A DNA stretch of 30,076 nt from Dactylosporangium sp. AC04546. Its GTDB lineage: Bacteria > Actinomycetota > Actinomycetes > Mycobacteriales > Micromonosporaceae. Below are positions 7,952 through 15,950 of this stretch, one piece after another. Every line of letters starts with the position of its first letter. The first letter of the stretch is position 1. Both the position numbers and the translations under genes were made by a program. The notes under the pieces were generated by a model. It saw only the letters and a list, made by a program, of their open reading frames with translations, did not search any database and was not told the DNA's origin. The stretch lies in contig NZ_JAHYSG010000137.1 in assembly GCF_022095675.1 (NCBI RefSeq), forward strand, positions 1 through 30,076, read 5' to 3'.

Positions 7952-7980
7952 TTGGCTGATGGCGGGCCAGCCGCTAGGTT
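7952..7980 (+). promoter_or_regulatory. Probable leaderless promoter of arsR
   Basis: TTGGCT (7952-7957), a 17-base spacer, then TAGGTT (7975-7980). The -10 box ends seven bases before the ATG at 7988, so transcription would start at or next to the start codon. This agrees with the absence of a ribosome site there. Confidence 0.55.
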
Positions 7981-7987
7981 TTGTCGG

Positions 7988-8407
7988 ATGGTGGGGCAAG
8001 GGCAGTTCGAGCCGATGATGGACGTGCTTCGGGCGCTGGCCGAGCCGACCCGACTGCAGTTGGTGTGGGCGCTGTCGACCCGTGAGCACTCCGTCAGCGA
8101 ACTGGCCGAACTGGTGGGCGCGCACGTGGCCGCCGTGTCACAGCACCTGGCCAAGCTGCGTGAGGCGGGCCTGGTCGCCACCCGCCGCGACGGCACCCGC
8201 ATCTTCTACCGAGCCGCCACACCACACCTTTCCGTTCTGCTGGACCAGTTGGTCGTGGTGAGCGGGCACGTGTCCGGAGAGCTGGACCTGCCGCAGCCGG
8301 CGCCACCGGCCGCGCCGGCGACGGGCACGGCAGCGGCGGCGGCGCGGCGCACCGCGGCGTCGCGGGCCCGCCCGGCGCGCGGCCGCCCGCATACCGCCGG
8401 GGCGTGA
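7988..8407 (+). CDS. ArsR/SmtB-family transcriptional repressor
   Basis: 139 residues from the ATG at 7988, chosen because the canonical N-terminal helix (MMDVLRALAEPTRLQLVWAL) begins right after it and a leaderless promoter fits; a start at 7871 only adds unlike sequence. The winged helix follows: VSELAELVGAHVAAVSQHL is the helix-turn-helix with its recognition helix, and ATRRDGTRIFYRA is the wing. Compared with the C-terminal alpha5 metal site of SmtB/NmtR (Asp, His, then His at +11), this protein keeps one His in TPHLSVLLDQ and a later His in VSGHVSGE, but has Thr for the Asp and Val for the +11 His. So a classical alpha5 metal site is incomplete, and the inducer may not be a metal. The last 45 residues are a Pro/Ala/Arg-rich tail. 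It is divergent from the ABC importer, its most likely target. Confidence 0.92.
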   Translation: MVGQGQFEPMMDVLRALAEPTRLQLVWALSTREHSVSELAELVGAHVAAVSQHLAKLREAGLVATRRDGTRIFYRAATPHLSVLLDQLVVVSGHVSGELDLPQPAPPAAPATGTAAAAARRTAASRARPARGRPHTAGA

Positions 8408-8424
8408 ACCGTCCGGCCCGGTAC

Positions 8425-8448
8425 CAACTCGCGTTGCGGCGCGAGTTG
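8425..8448 (+). terminator. Terminator hairpin after arsR
   Basis: Perfect 9-bp stem CAACTCGCG with CGCGAGTTG and a 6-base loop, starting 18 bases after the arsR stop. There is no T-run. The rest of 8449-8679 holds no gene I can support. Confidence 0.6.
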
Positions 8449-8679
8449 CGCCCAGGCTTGGCTTCAGGCTGTTGGTCGCGCAGGGGTTTCCGAACCGGCC
8501 CACTCGATCGGCATGGAACTGGACCTTCACGCTCGACCGGTCCTCGTTCTACGGTCCGCTGATGGATCACCAGGAGGTCGCTGCCAGGAGGAACGTCCCC
8601 ATATCCGGGACTGACGGCTCCGGCAGCGCGAAGACCTGTTGACGACGCACGGACAAAGTACGAGCAGGAGGGCTACCTG

Positions 8680-9291
8680 ATGGGAAATGTTGTGCTCAGC
8701 GTGAGTGTGTCGCTGGACGGTTTCAGCGCCGGACCCGACATCGATGTCGAGCGGCCCATGGGCGAAGGCGGCGAGCGGCTCCACGAGTGGTTGTTCAAGA
8801 GCGACGCCGATCGGGCCGTGGCCGCCGGCGGTACGTCACCGACCGGGGTGGACGCCCAGGTGGCGCGGGAGCTGTTCGCAGCGACCGGAGCGGTCGTGGT
8901 GGGCAGGCGAACCTTCGACGTGGGCGTGGATCTGTGGGCGGACACACCGTTCCCGGTGCCCTGTTTCGTGCTCACCCATGAATCCCGCGAACCGCTGGTC
9001 ATGAAAAGCGCGGCGTTCACCTTCGTCACCGACGGAATCGAACGTGCGCTGCAGCAGGCGCGAGCGTCAGCCGGGGACAGGGACGTCCTCGTCATGGGCG
9101 GGGCGCGCACCGCACAGCAGTTCATCAGGGCCGGGCTCGTCGACGAGGTTCAGATCCAGCTGGTGCCCGTTCTGCTCGGCGCGGGCACCCGGCTGTTCGA
9201 CCACCTGGGCACCGACCACATCGAGCTGGAACGCACCACACTGCTCGCATCACCGTACGTCACGCATCTTCGATTCCGCGTCCTGAAGTAG
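8680..9291 (+). CDS. Dihydrofolate-reductase-like (RibD C-terminal domain) protein
   Basis: 203 residues, one domain of the RibD_C/DHFR-like fold. It opens with MGNVVLSVSVSLDGFSAGPD, the usual first strand and SxDG loop, has VVVGRRTFDVG near residue 70 (nucleotide-binding region), and VLVMGGARTAQQFIRAGLVDE near 130-150, the family's GG loop and following helix. ELQIQLVPVLLG-type sequence (here VQIQLVPVLLGAG) follows, as in the family. Such stand-alone proteins are common in actinomycetes and are presumed NADPH-dependent reductases of unknown substrate; true folate reduction is not implied. The ATG at 8680 has AGGAGGG at eight bases. The last 32 bases overlap the end of the convergent MFS gene. 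Confidence 0.9.
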   Translation: MGNVVLSVSVSLDGFSAGPDIDVERPMGEGGERLHEWLFKSDADRAVAAGGTSPTGVDAQVARELFAATGAVVVGRRTFDVGVDLWADTPFPVPCFVLTHESREPLVMKSAAFTFVTDGIERALQQARASAGDRDVLVMGGARTAQQFIRAGLVDEVQIQLVPVLLGAGTRLFDHLGTDHIELERTTLLASPYVTHLRFRVLK

Positions 9292-10726
9292 GTGTACGGA
9301 GCGTCCGTCCACATTGGGCGCGGGCGCCGGCGCGGTGCGCCGCCTCCTTGTCCGTCAGGTAGGTGTGCCGCGCCGAAAGCATGATCAGCCCGTTGGCCAG
9401 CAGCGGAACGAGCATGATCAAGAAGGTGTCGCGCAGGCTGGCCGTCCGGCTCGTCCCGCCCCGGCCGGCCAGCGCGTCCGCGACGAGGCCGAAGCACACG
9501 GGACCGAGCGCCTGCCCGGTGAGGCTCAGGATCGTCCGTGCGCTCTCCGCGCGGCCCCACAGCCAGGGCGTGACGATGTCGAGCCGGGCCGCGTCCAACG
9601 GCGGGCTCGCCGCGCCCAGCGTCGCCGCGCCCAGGATGAGGAACGGCAGGGCGAACGCCACCGACCCGCTCGCCAGGCCGGGCGCGAACAGCAGCGCCGT
9701 CGCCGTGTACGCCACGGCCGGCACCAGGATCCTGGCGTTCGGGTGGCCGTTGCGCTGCAGCCGGTCGGCCAGCCGCCCGCCGAGCACCGTGCCGGCGAGG
9801 GCGCCGGCACCCACCGCCACGACGAGACCGGTCAGCCCGCGCGTGCTGACGCCGTACCAGCTCTGGACAAAGACCACGCTGAAGGTGCGCAGGCCGGCGA
9901 AGAAGGAGTACCCGACCGACGAGGCGACGATGAGGATGCGGATCGTACGGATGTGCAGGATGTACGCGAATGCCCGGCCGAGCGATCGCCAGGCCTGCCG
10001 CAGGACGTCGGCGCCCCCGGTGCCCTGCGGCGTTGCCAGGGGGTTGCCGCGCATCCGGACGGGGGTAGCCCGCGGGATCTCGTGCGCGCCGGGAGGCAGC
10101 TGGCTCGCCCCGCCGCGGGCGGGTTCGGGCAGCCACCGATACAGGGCGGCGGTCAGCCCGAGACCGAGGAGGCCGAGCAGCCAGAATCCGTACCGCCAGG
10201 ACGCCGCGGCGCCGATGTTGGCACCGACGATCAGCCCGATGCCCGCGCCGATCATCTCGCCGGTCAGGATCCAGCCGTACACCTTCGCCCGTTCGGTCGC
10301 CGGGATGAGATCGCCGGTCAGCGAGGCGAGCAGCGGCCCGGCCGCCGCGATCGCACCGCCCATCGCGAGCCGGGAGAGCAGCAGCCACAGGTAGGACTGG
10401 GCCGCCCCGCCGGCGAGGAGGGCCACGCTCCAGAGGATGACCGTGTAGATCAGCAGCCGTACCCGGGGGACCTGGTCGGCGAGCGCCCCCATCGGGATCG
10501 TGGCGAGCGCGCCGACGCCGTACGACACGGTCGCCAGGAGGCCGAGCCGCGCCTGGCCGATCCGGAAGGCGTCCTCCAGCTCCCGGGCCAGCGCGCCGAC
10601 CATGCCGAGATCCGCCGAGCCCATGGCGAGCACACCGGCGAACAACAGGATGACCCTGGTACGGGCCGGCCCGCCGAAGAGTGCTTCCAACCGTCCGAAC
10701 GGCATTGATCGGACGGCTACCCGCAC
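9260..10726 (-). CDS. MFS transporter
   Basis: 488 residues from the GTG at 10726, which has TAGGA at eight to nine bases; an ATG at 10705 (MPFGRLEALF) without a ribosome site is the alternative. Twelve membrane segments are expected. The first half has GSADLGMVGALARELEDAF and GVGALATIPMGALADQVPR, the latter matching the MFS loop 2-3 motif, and SRLAMGGAIAAAGPLLASL. The centre has a cytoplasmic loop with a Gly/Pro-rich segment, and the second half has GALAGTVLGGRLADRLQRNG. The arrangement resembles spinster-like or general drug/metabolite transporters; the substrate is unknown. The C-terminal tail is basic and reaches into the convergent DHFR-like gene by 32 bases. It is divergent from the secreted beta-propeller gene across 285 bases. 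Confidence 0.9.
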   Translation of the reverse strand: MRVAVRSMPFGRLEALFGGPARTRVILLFAGVLAMGSADLGMVGALARELEDAFRIGQARLGLLATVSYGVGALATIPMGALADQVPRVRLLIYTVILWSVALLAGGAAQSYLWLLLSRLAMGGAIAAAGPLLASLTGDLIPATERAKVYGWILTGEMIGAGIGLIVGANIGAAASWRYGFWLLGLLGLGLTAALYRWLPEPARGGASQLPPGAHEIPRATPVRMRGNPLATPQGTGGADVLRQAWRSLGRAFAYILHIRTIRILIVASSVGYSFFAGLRTFSVVFVQSWYGVSTRGLTGLVVAVGAGALAGTVLGGRLADRLQRNGHPNARILVPAVAYTATALLFAPGLASGSVAFALPFLILGAATLGAASPPLDAARLDIVTPWLWGRAESARTILSLTGQALGPVCFGLVADALAGRGGTSRTASLRDTFLIMLVPLLANGLIMLSARHTYLTDKEAAHRAGARAQCGRTLRTPTSGRGIEDA

Positions 10727-11011
10727 CGATGGGTTCCTAACGGAGCGGGGATGAGCGGGCAGCGCGGGGTCGGCGCGCATTCCCGGCGAGAATACGGCAC
10801 AAAATGCACAACCAAAGCATTCCGTCTTTACCTGCCTATTTGTGTGCGCGCCGTGATCGCGAGTTTCCGCCGGACGAATCCGGGAAGCACGGCGACCGCG
10901 ACCCGCCAACTGTCGCTTGTACATGCGGCGAACTGCGACAGCGGGCGCGTACGTCGCGGACTCCGGCCGTCCGAGTCGGCCGATCCACGCCACAGAAAGG
11001 CAAGCACAATC
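10727..11011. promoter_or_regulatory. Divergent promoter region between MFS and beta-propeller genes
   Basis: This 285-base stretch has no supportable gene. It contains an AT-richer patch at about 10788-10845, a CCGGA-CGAA-TCCGG palindrome (10870-10883), and an inverted repeat CTGTCGC/GCGACAG (10910-10916 and 10935-10941) with an 18-base gap. GACTC/GAGTC near 10962-10979 could form a small hairpin. No clear -35/-10 pair stands out. Confidence 0.35.
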
Positions 11012-12139
11012 GTGAAGTTCGCACTCAAGGCCGGCGTTTGCGCGGCGGCGACGACCGCGCTGGTGGTCGGGGCGTTCGCTCCGAGCGCGTCCGCCCATTC
11101 GACGGACGAATGGCGCTCCAGGAAACCGTTCATCAACCAGTTCAAGAAGATCGACGTCATCGCGTCGACGGTGCCGGCCAACGGGGATGTCAACCCGTAC
11201 GGCGTCGCGGTGGTACCGCGCAGCAAGGACAAGCTGCGCAAGGGCGAGGTGCTCGTCAGCAACTTCAACAACAGCGACAACCATCAGGGCACCGGCACGA
11301 CGATCGTGCAGATCAGCCGCGAGGGCAAACAGAGCCTGTTCGCCCAGATCGACGCCAAGAAGCTGCCGGGCAAGTGCCCGGGCGGCGTCGGGTTGACCAC
11401 CGCGCTCGTGGTGCTCCGTACCGGCTGGGTCATCGTGGGCAGCCTGCCCACCGCGGACGGCAGCTCCGCGACGGCCCAGGCGGGGTGCCTGATCGTCCTC
11501 GACAGCAAGGGCCAGGTGCGCGAGACGTTCTCCGGGCACGGCATCAACGGCCCATGGGACATGACCGCGGACGATGACGGAGAATCGGTCGACCTGTTCG
11601 TCACCAACGTCCTCAACGGCATCGTCGGCGGCCAGCCCGCCACCACCAACCAGGGGACCGTGCTGCGCCTCGAGCTGAAGATCAAGGGGGACAGGCCGCC
11701 GGTACTGCGCAAGATCACGACCATCGGCTCGGGATTCACGGAGAAGACCGACCCAACCGCGCTGATCATCGGCCCGACCGGGGTCGGCCTGGGCAAGGAC
11801 GGCACGCTGTACGTCGCCGACACCGCCGCCAATCGCATCGCCGCCATCCCGGATGCGGACGACCGCAAGACAAGCGCCGGTACCGGACGCACCATCACCC
11901 AGGGCGGACACCTGTCCGGCCCGCTCGGGCTGACGATCGCGCCCAACGGCAACGTGCTCACCGTCAACGGCGGCGACGGGAACATCGTCGAGACCAACCC
12001 GTGCCAGAAGGCGCAGGTCGCGTTCCGCACCCTCGTCGAGAACGGTGCAGGCGCCCTGTTCGGTCTCGCGATCGCACCGGACAACCGCGGTGTCTACTTC
12101 GTCAACGACAACGACAACACGCTCGAACTGCTGCACTGA
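11012..12139 (+). CDS. Secreted NHL-type beta-propeller protein
   Basis: 375 residues starting at GTG 11012, with GAAAGG 11 bases ahead. The N-terminus is a clear Sec signal peptide: MKFALKAGVC, a hydrophobic core, and cleavage after the Ala-Ser-Ala at residues 26-28. The mature part has repeated propeller strands: PYGVAVVPRS, GVGLGKDGTLYVADTAANRIAAI, GPLGLTIAPNGNVLTVNGGDGNIVE and FGLAIAPDNRGVYFVNDNDNTLELL. These resemble NHL or SMP-30-like blades, probably six. Two Cys pairs (KCPGG..., AGCLIV, NPCQKA) could form disulfides outside the cell. No catalytic residues can be assigned; a binding or lactonase-like role is only possible. It stands alone and ends at a strong hairpin. Family assignment by repeat pattern, so substrate unknown. 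Confidence 0.85.
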   Translation: MKFALKAGVCAAATTALVVGAFAPSASAHSTDEWRSRKPFINQFKKIDVIASTVPANGDVNPYGVAVVPRSKDKLRKGEVLVSNFNNSDNHQGTGTTIVQISREGKQSLFAQIDAKKLPGKCPGGVGLTTALVVLRTGWVIVGSLPTADGSSATAQAGCLIVLDSKGQVRETFSGHGINGPWDMTADDDGESVDLFVTNVLNGIVGGQPATTNQGTVLRLELKIKGDRPPVLRKITTIGSGFTEKTDPTALIIGPTGVGLGKDGTLYVADTAANRIAAIPDADDRKTSAGTGRTITQGGHLSGPLGLTIAPNGNVLTVNGGDGNIVETNPCQKAQVAFRTLVENGAGALFGLAIAPDNRGVYFVNDNDNTLELLH

Positions 12140-12155
12140 CACGCAGAGCCGCCGT

Positions 12156-12199
12156 CGGCACGTGCGCACTGACAGTCATCTGCCGGTGCGCACGTGCCG
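12156..12199. terminator. Two-way terminator between convergent genes
   Basis: Perfect 14-bp inverted repeat, CGGCACGTGCGCAC (12156-12169) and its complement (12186-12199), with a 16-base loop. It lies 17 bases after the propeller stop and 37 bases after the transketolase stop read from the other side, so it can serve both transcripts. Confidence 0.8.
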
Positions 12200-12235
12200 C
12201 CACTTTCCGCAGACGGACATGTTCCGCCTGGCGTC

Positions 12236-14134
12236 CTAACGGGATTCGGCTGCTTCGGCGACGAGGTGCCGGGCCGCCGTGGCGATGTGGTCGGCGTCGA
12301 GGCCGGCCCAGGCGAGGAGTTCCTCGCTGGTACCGGAGCCGGGCATCTCGCGGACGGACAGGCGGGCGATGTGCAGGTCGGTGACGCCGTCGGCGACGAG
12401 GCTGTCGGTGACGGCGGAGCCGAGGCCGCCCTCGGGGTGGTGGTCCTCGGCGACGACGATCCGTCCGCGGGTTGCGGTGGCGGCGGCGCGCAGGGTGCCG
12501 CTGTCGATGGGCTTGATCGAGTACGCGTCGATGACCCGGGCGGCGATGCCCTGCTCGGCGAGCAGGTCGGCGGCGGCGAGGCAGGCGTACAGGGTGACCC
12601 CGGCGCCGATGAGGGTGACCCGGTCCTTGTTGCTCTGGTGCAGGACCTTGGAGCCGCCGATCGGGAACGTCTCGCCATCGGGGTACAGCACGGGGTAGCC
12701 GCCGCGGGTGGTACGCATGTAGGTGATGCCGGGGTTGGCGGCCATCGCGTTGGTCAGCGCAACGGTGCTGGTGGCGTCGGCCGGGTACAGCACCGTGGAG
12801 CCGTGCACGGCGCGGAACATGGCGAGGTCCTCCAGGCCCATCTGCGACGGCCCGTCGGCGCCGATCTCGACGCCGGCGTGCGAGCCGACCAGGCGGATGG
12901 CGACGCCGCTGATGGAGCCCATGCGGATGAAGTCGTACGCGCGGGTGAAGAACGCGGCGAACGTCGAGGCGAAGGGGCGGTAGCCGCGCACGGCGAGGCC
13001 CGTGGCGGCGGCGACCATCTGCTGTTCGGCGATGAACATCTCGAAGTACCGGTCGGGGTAGGCCTTGGCGAACTCATCGGCGTGCGTCGAGTTGCTGACC
13101 TCGCCGTCGAGGGCGACCACCTTCGGGTCGAGGGCGCCGAGGGCGACCAGGGCGTCGCCGTACGCCTTGCGGGTGGCGACCTTCGCGCCCACGTCGTAGC
13201 GGACCGGGGCGCCCGGCCGGGCGGGAGCGTGCTGGGCGGTCTCCTGGGCGGACGGGGGCAGCGGGCCGCGGACGGTGAGGTGCCGCGGGCCGCCGAGCTC
13301 GGCGATGGCGCGCTCGGCCATGTCGGCGGGCAGCGGCTTGCCGTGCCAGCCGTTCTTGTTCTCGACCTCGGAGAAGCCCTTGCCCTTGACCGTCTTGCAG
13401 AGGATCACGGTGGGCCGGCCGCCGGCGTCGGTGTCGGTGGCCGCGGTGAGCGCCTCGTCGATGGCGGCCAGGTCATGGCCGTCGATGGTCAGCACGCGGG
13501 CGCCGAACGCCTCGGCGCGGGCCGCGTAGGCGTCGATGTTCCAGCCGAGCTCGGTCTCGCCGCGCTGGCCGAGCCGGTTGACGTCAGCCATGACGATCAG
13601 GTTGGACAGCTGGTAGTACGAGGCCTTGTCGAACGCCTCCCAGATCGAGCCCTCGGAGAGCTCGCTGTCGCCACACAGGACCCAGATCCGGTAGGGCTGC
13701 CGGTCGAGGTACTTGCCGGCGAGGGCGACACCGACGCCGTCGGGCAGGCCCTGACCGAGCGAGCCGGTCGCGACATCGACCCAGGGCAGCACCGGGGTCG
13801 GGTGACCTTCCAGGCGCTGGCCGTACCGGCGGTACCCATGCATCAGCTCTTCCTCGCTGACCACGCCGGCGGCCTTGAAGACCGCGTACAGCAGCGGGGA
13901 AGCATGTCCCTTGGAGAAGATGAGGTGGTCGTTGGCAGGACCTGACGGGTGGTCCCAGTCGTATCGCAGGTGCCGGGCGACGAGCACCGCCAGCACGTCG
14001 GCGGCGGACATGCTCGAGGTGGGGTGACCCGAGCCGGCGCTGGTGGACGAGCGGATCGCGTCGACCCGCAGCTGGGCGGCAAGGTCCGCGACCTTGTCCA
14101 GGCTCGTGCGGGGCGGGGTGGCGATCGTAGTCAT
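12236..14134 (-). CDS. tkt: Transketolase
   Basis: 632 residues, a full-length thiamine-diphosphate transketolase that moves two-carbon units between sugar phosphates. Visible landmarks: SGHPTS at 35-40, GHASP at 76-80, the ThDP motif GDSELSEGS at 155-163 ending at Asn186, EVENKNGWHGKPL in the middle, then the pyrimidine domain with FIAEQQMVAAATGLA (catalytic Glu) and SHAGVEIGADGPSQMGLEDL, and the C-terminal domain with VVAEDHHPEGGLGSAV. It resembles the shorter archaeal/actinobacterial-type enzymes more than the 700-residue tkt that sits with tal and zwf. Here it is solitary, so a second copy with a specialised role is likely. The ATG at 14134 follows GGAGGTC unusually closely (two bases), so its start is less certain than its identity. 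Confidence 0.93.
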   Translation of the reverse strand: MTTIATPPRTSLDKVADLAAQLRVDAIRSSTSAGSGHPTSSMSAADVLAVLVARHLRYDWDHPSGPANDHLIFSKGHASPLLYAVFKAAGVVSEEELMHGYRRYGQRLEGHPTPVLPWVDVATGSLGQGLPDGVGVALAGKYLDRQPYRIWVLCGDSELSEGSIWEAFDKASYYQLSNLIVMADVNRLGQRGETELGWNIDAYAARAEAFGARVLTIDGHDLAAIDEALTAATDTDAGGRPTVILCKTVKGKGFSEVENKNGWHGKPLPADMAERAIAELGGPRHLTVRGPLPPSAQETAQHAPARPGAPVRYDVGAKVATRKAYGDALVALGALDPKVVALDGEVSNSTHADEFAKAYPDRYFEMFIAEQQMVAAATGLAVRGYRPFASTFAAFFTRAYDFIRMGSISGVAIRLVGSHAGVEIGADGPSQMGLEDLAMFRAVHGSTVLYPADATSTVALTNAMAANPGITYMRTTRGGYPVLYPDGETFPIGGSKVLHQSNKDRVTLIGAGVTLYACLAAADLLAEQGIAARVIDAYSIKPIDSGTLRAAATATRGRIVVAEDHHPEGGLGSAVTDSLVADGVTDLHIARLSVREMPGSGTSEELLAWAGLDADHIATAARHLVAEAAESR

Positions 14135-14219
14135 GACCTCCGCGGTACCCCCGCTGCCACCACCGAAACAGCGCACCCACCGCCGCCCACGGCCCGGACC
14201 CGCCACCGGATCCCAGCAA

Positions 14220-14576
14220 TCAGCCCTCACCCGGCCGGACCAGGCCGGTCTCGTAGGCGACGACGACGATCTGCGCCCGGTCGCGCAGGCCCAGTTTGGT
14301 CATGATGCGGCTGACGTGGGTCTTGGCGGTCAGCGGGCTCATGAACAGCCGCTCGGCGATCTCCTGGTTGCTCAGCCCCGCCGCTACCGCCGCGGTCACC
14401 TCCCGTTCCCGTTCGGTCAGCACCGCCAGCGCAGACGCGTCGAGGGCGGCCGAGCGGTCCGGGGAGGCGAAGTGCGCGATCACCCGTTTCGTCACGCCGG
14501 GCGTGAGCAGCGCCTCTCCGGCGGCCGCGACGCGGATCGCCCGGCGCAGGTGGCACCTCTTGAGCGGGACGCTGGC
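14220..14576 (-). pseudogene. Stump of a NarL/LuxR-type response regulator
   Basis: From about 14495 the frame encodes an intact LuxR helix-turn-helix: LTEREREVTAAVAAGLSNQEIAERL, then LTAKTHVSRIMTKLGLRDRAQ. Upstream the same frame continues with LRRAIRVAAAGEALLTPGV, the alpha5/linker of a NarL-type response regulator, and a degraded PASVPLKRC where such proteins read GASGFLLK. Before this the homology stops, next to the end of the FAD oxidoreductase gene. The receiver domain with its phosphorylated Asp, about 100 residues, is absent, and there is no start with a ribosome site (GTG at 14495 would give 91 residues). I read it as a 5'-truncated remnant; a free-standing HTH protein is the alternative. 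Confidence 0.65.
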
Positions 14577-14603
14577 GGGACCTTCGTCGGTGTTGCGCTG
14601 TGC

Positions 14604-15851
14604 CTACGCGGACGCTGTCAGGGCAGCGAGCGGGACGGCGAGGCCCGTGGCGAAGATGTTGTCCGGGTCGTAGGCCGTCTTGATCCGGCGCAGCGCCGCC
14701 CAGTGCCGTGCGGTGAACGCCGACGCGGTCCGGGACGGGTCGCGGAGGAAGTTGAGGAAGGCGGTGCCGAGGCCGCATCGGCGCAGCGCCGCCGCGGTCC
14801 GGGTCGACGGCACCGCGTCGAGGACGACCGACAGGGGCGCGTCGCGGTGTGCGGCAGCGCCCGTATCGTGGGTGATCTGTCCGCCCCAGTGGCGCAGCTC
14901 CACGGTGGCGTCCGGCTCGGCCACCAGCGCGGCGACGAGGTCGTCGTCGAGCGTACGGACCTGGTCGAACGTGTGGGGGAAGGTACCGCCCATCGCCGTG
15001 TGGGCGTACTCGACGACCCGCATGTCGTCCGCGACCACCGGGCCGGCGACGCGCCACAGCGGTTCCAGCAACGCCTGGCCCTGCTCGGGACTGCCGGCGT
15101 AGACGGCTTGGACCACGAGCGAGCCGTTGCGGTTGAGCACCACTGCCGTGCTGAGGGCGTCCGGCACCCGCTCGATCCACTCCCGGTAGAAGGCGAGCGT
15201 CGCTGCCGCCCGCTCGCGGCCGAACGTGACCGCGCCCGCGTACACCCGCTCGACCGGGTAGAGGCGGAACTCCAGCCCGGTGACGACACCGAAGGAGCCG
15301 CCGCCACCACACAGCGCCCAGAACAGGTCCGGGCGGTGGCCGGCGTCGACCGACTCCAGCGTGCCGTCGGCGGTGACGACCTGCGCCCGCAGCACGCTGT
15401 CGGCCGCGAGGCCGTGTCGGCGGGCGAGCCAGCCCAGGCCGCCGCCCAGGGTGTAGCCGATGACGCCTACGTCGGGCGACGAGCCGGACAGCGGCGCGAG
15501 CCCGAAGGGCGCGGCGGCCCGCAGTACGTCTCCCCACCGGGCGCCGGGGCCGACGCGGGCGACCCGGCGGTCCGGGTCGACCAGGACACGCGTCATGGCG
15601 CTGGTGTCGAGCAGCAGCGCGCCGTCGTGGGCCACGTGGGTGCCGTGGCCGGTGGCCTGTACGGCGAACGGCAGCCCGTGACGGCGGGCGGCCAGCAGCG
15701 CCGTGCGGACGTCCGCCGCGCCGGCGGCCCGGACCACGACGGCGGGGTGCGGGTCGAGCGCCGGGTTGAGCGGCCGGCGGTGGTCGTCGTAGCCGTCGTC
15801 GCCGGGCAGGAAGGTGGAGCCGGCGATGCGCAGGGTCTGCCGAATGGTCAT
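14604..15851 (-). CDS. FAD-linked oxidoreductase (berberine-bridge/PCMH type)
   Basis: 415 residues. The PCMH-type FAD domain fills the first half: ATGHGTH around 66-72 contains His69, the position that usually carries the 8-alpha-histidyl FAD bond; GYTLGGGLGWLARRHGLAAD (132-151) and LFWALCGGGGSFGVVTG (177-192) bind the cofactor. The usual Cys of bicovalent enzymes is not seen in the Gly-rich loop after residue 132. A BBE-like C-terminal segment with ALRRIKTAYDPDNIFATG follows. Enzymes of this type oxidise sugars, alkaloids or polyketide intermediates. I prefer the ATG at 15851, since the next upstream ATG (15884) falls inside a perfect palindrome; neither has a good ribosome site. It is somewhat short for the family (about 450). 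The LuxR stump lies directly downstream. Confidence 0.9.
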   Translation of the reverse strand: MTIRQTLRIAGSTFLPGDDGYDDHRRPLNPALDPHPAVVVRAAGAADVRTALLAARRHGLPFAVQATGHGTHVAHDGALLLDTSAMTRVLVDPDRRVARVGPGARWGDVLRAAAPFGLAPLSGSSPDVGVIGYTLGGGLGWLARRHGLAADSVLRAQVVTADGTLESVDAGHRPDLFWALCGGGGSFGVVTGLEFRLYPVERVYAGAVTFGRERAAATLAFYREWIERVPDALSTAVVLNRNGSLVVQAVYAGSPEQGQALLEPLWRVAGPVVADDMRVVEYAHTAMGGTFPHTFDQVRTLDDDLVAALVAEPDATVELRHWGGQITHDTGAAAHRDAPLSVVLDAVPSTRTAAALRRCGLGTAFLNFLRDPSRTASAFTARHWAALRRIKTAYDPDNIFATGLAVPLAALTASA

Positions 15852-15876
15852 ACCGGGTGGACCGACGGGCCGCGCG

Positions 15877-15902
15877 GAACTCATCGGCGGCTCGATGAGT
15901 TC
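15877..15902. promoter_or_regulatory. Perfect 10-6-10 palindrome in a divergent intergenic region
   Basis: GAACTCATCG, six bases (GCGGCT), CGATGAGTTC. It lies 26 bases before the FAD oxidoreductase start and 48 before the membrane-protein start. Its size and place suit an operator for a dimeric repressor of the MarR, TetR or ArsR kind. No regulator for it is intact nearby; the LuxR and winged-helix genes in the window are broken. Confidence 0.55.
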
Positions 15903-15950
15903 TTCCGTGGCGCGTGGGGCCCTACAGGAGGTGAGTGGTACAACGTCGCC

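Noticed and set aside
8472..8638. Frame from TTG 8472 with WNWTFTLDRSSFYGPLMDHQE
   Set aside because: It has a protein-like feel, perhaps a relic, but there is no ribosome site or family match and it ends after 55 codons; not enough to call a gene or pseudogene.
10838..10858. CCTATTTGTGTGCGCG resembles one half of the ArsR palindrome
   Set aside because: Only one half-site is similar (CTATTTGYGT) and the second arm is absent; likely chance.
12194..13945. 583-codon plus-strand frame opposite transketolase
   Set aside because: Gly/Val/Asp-rich low-complexity translation with no motif; a mirror of the real gene's codon bias.
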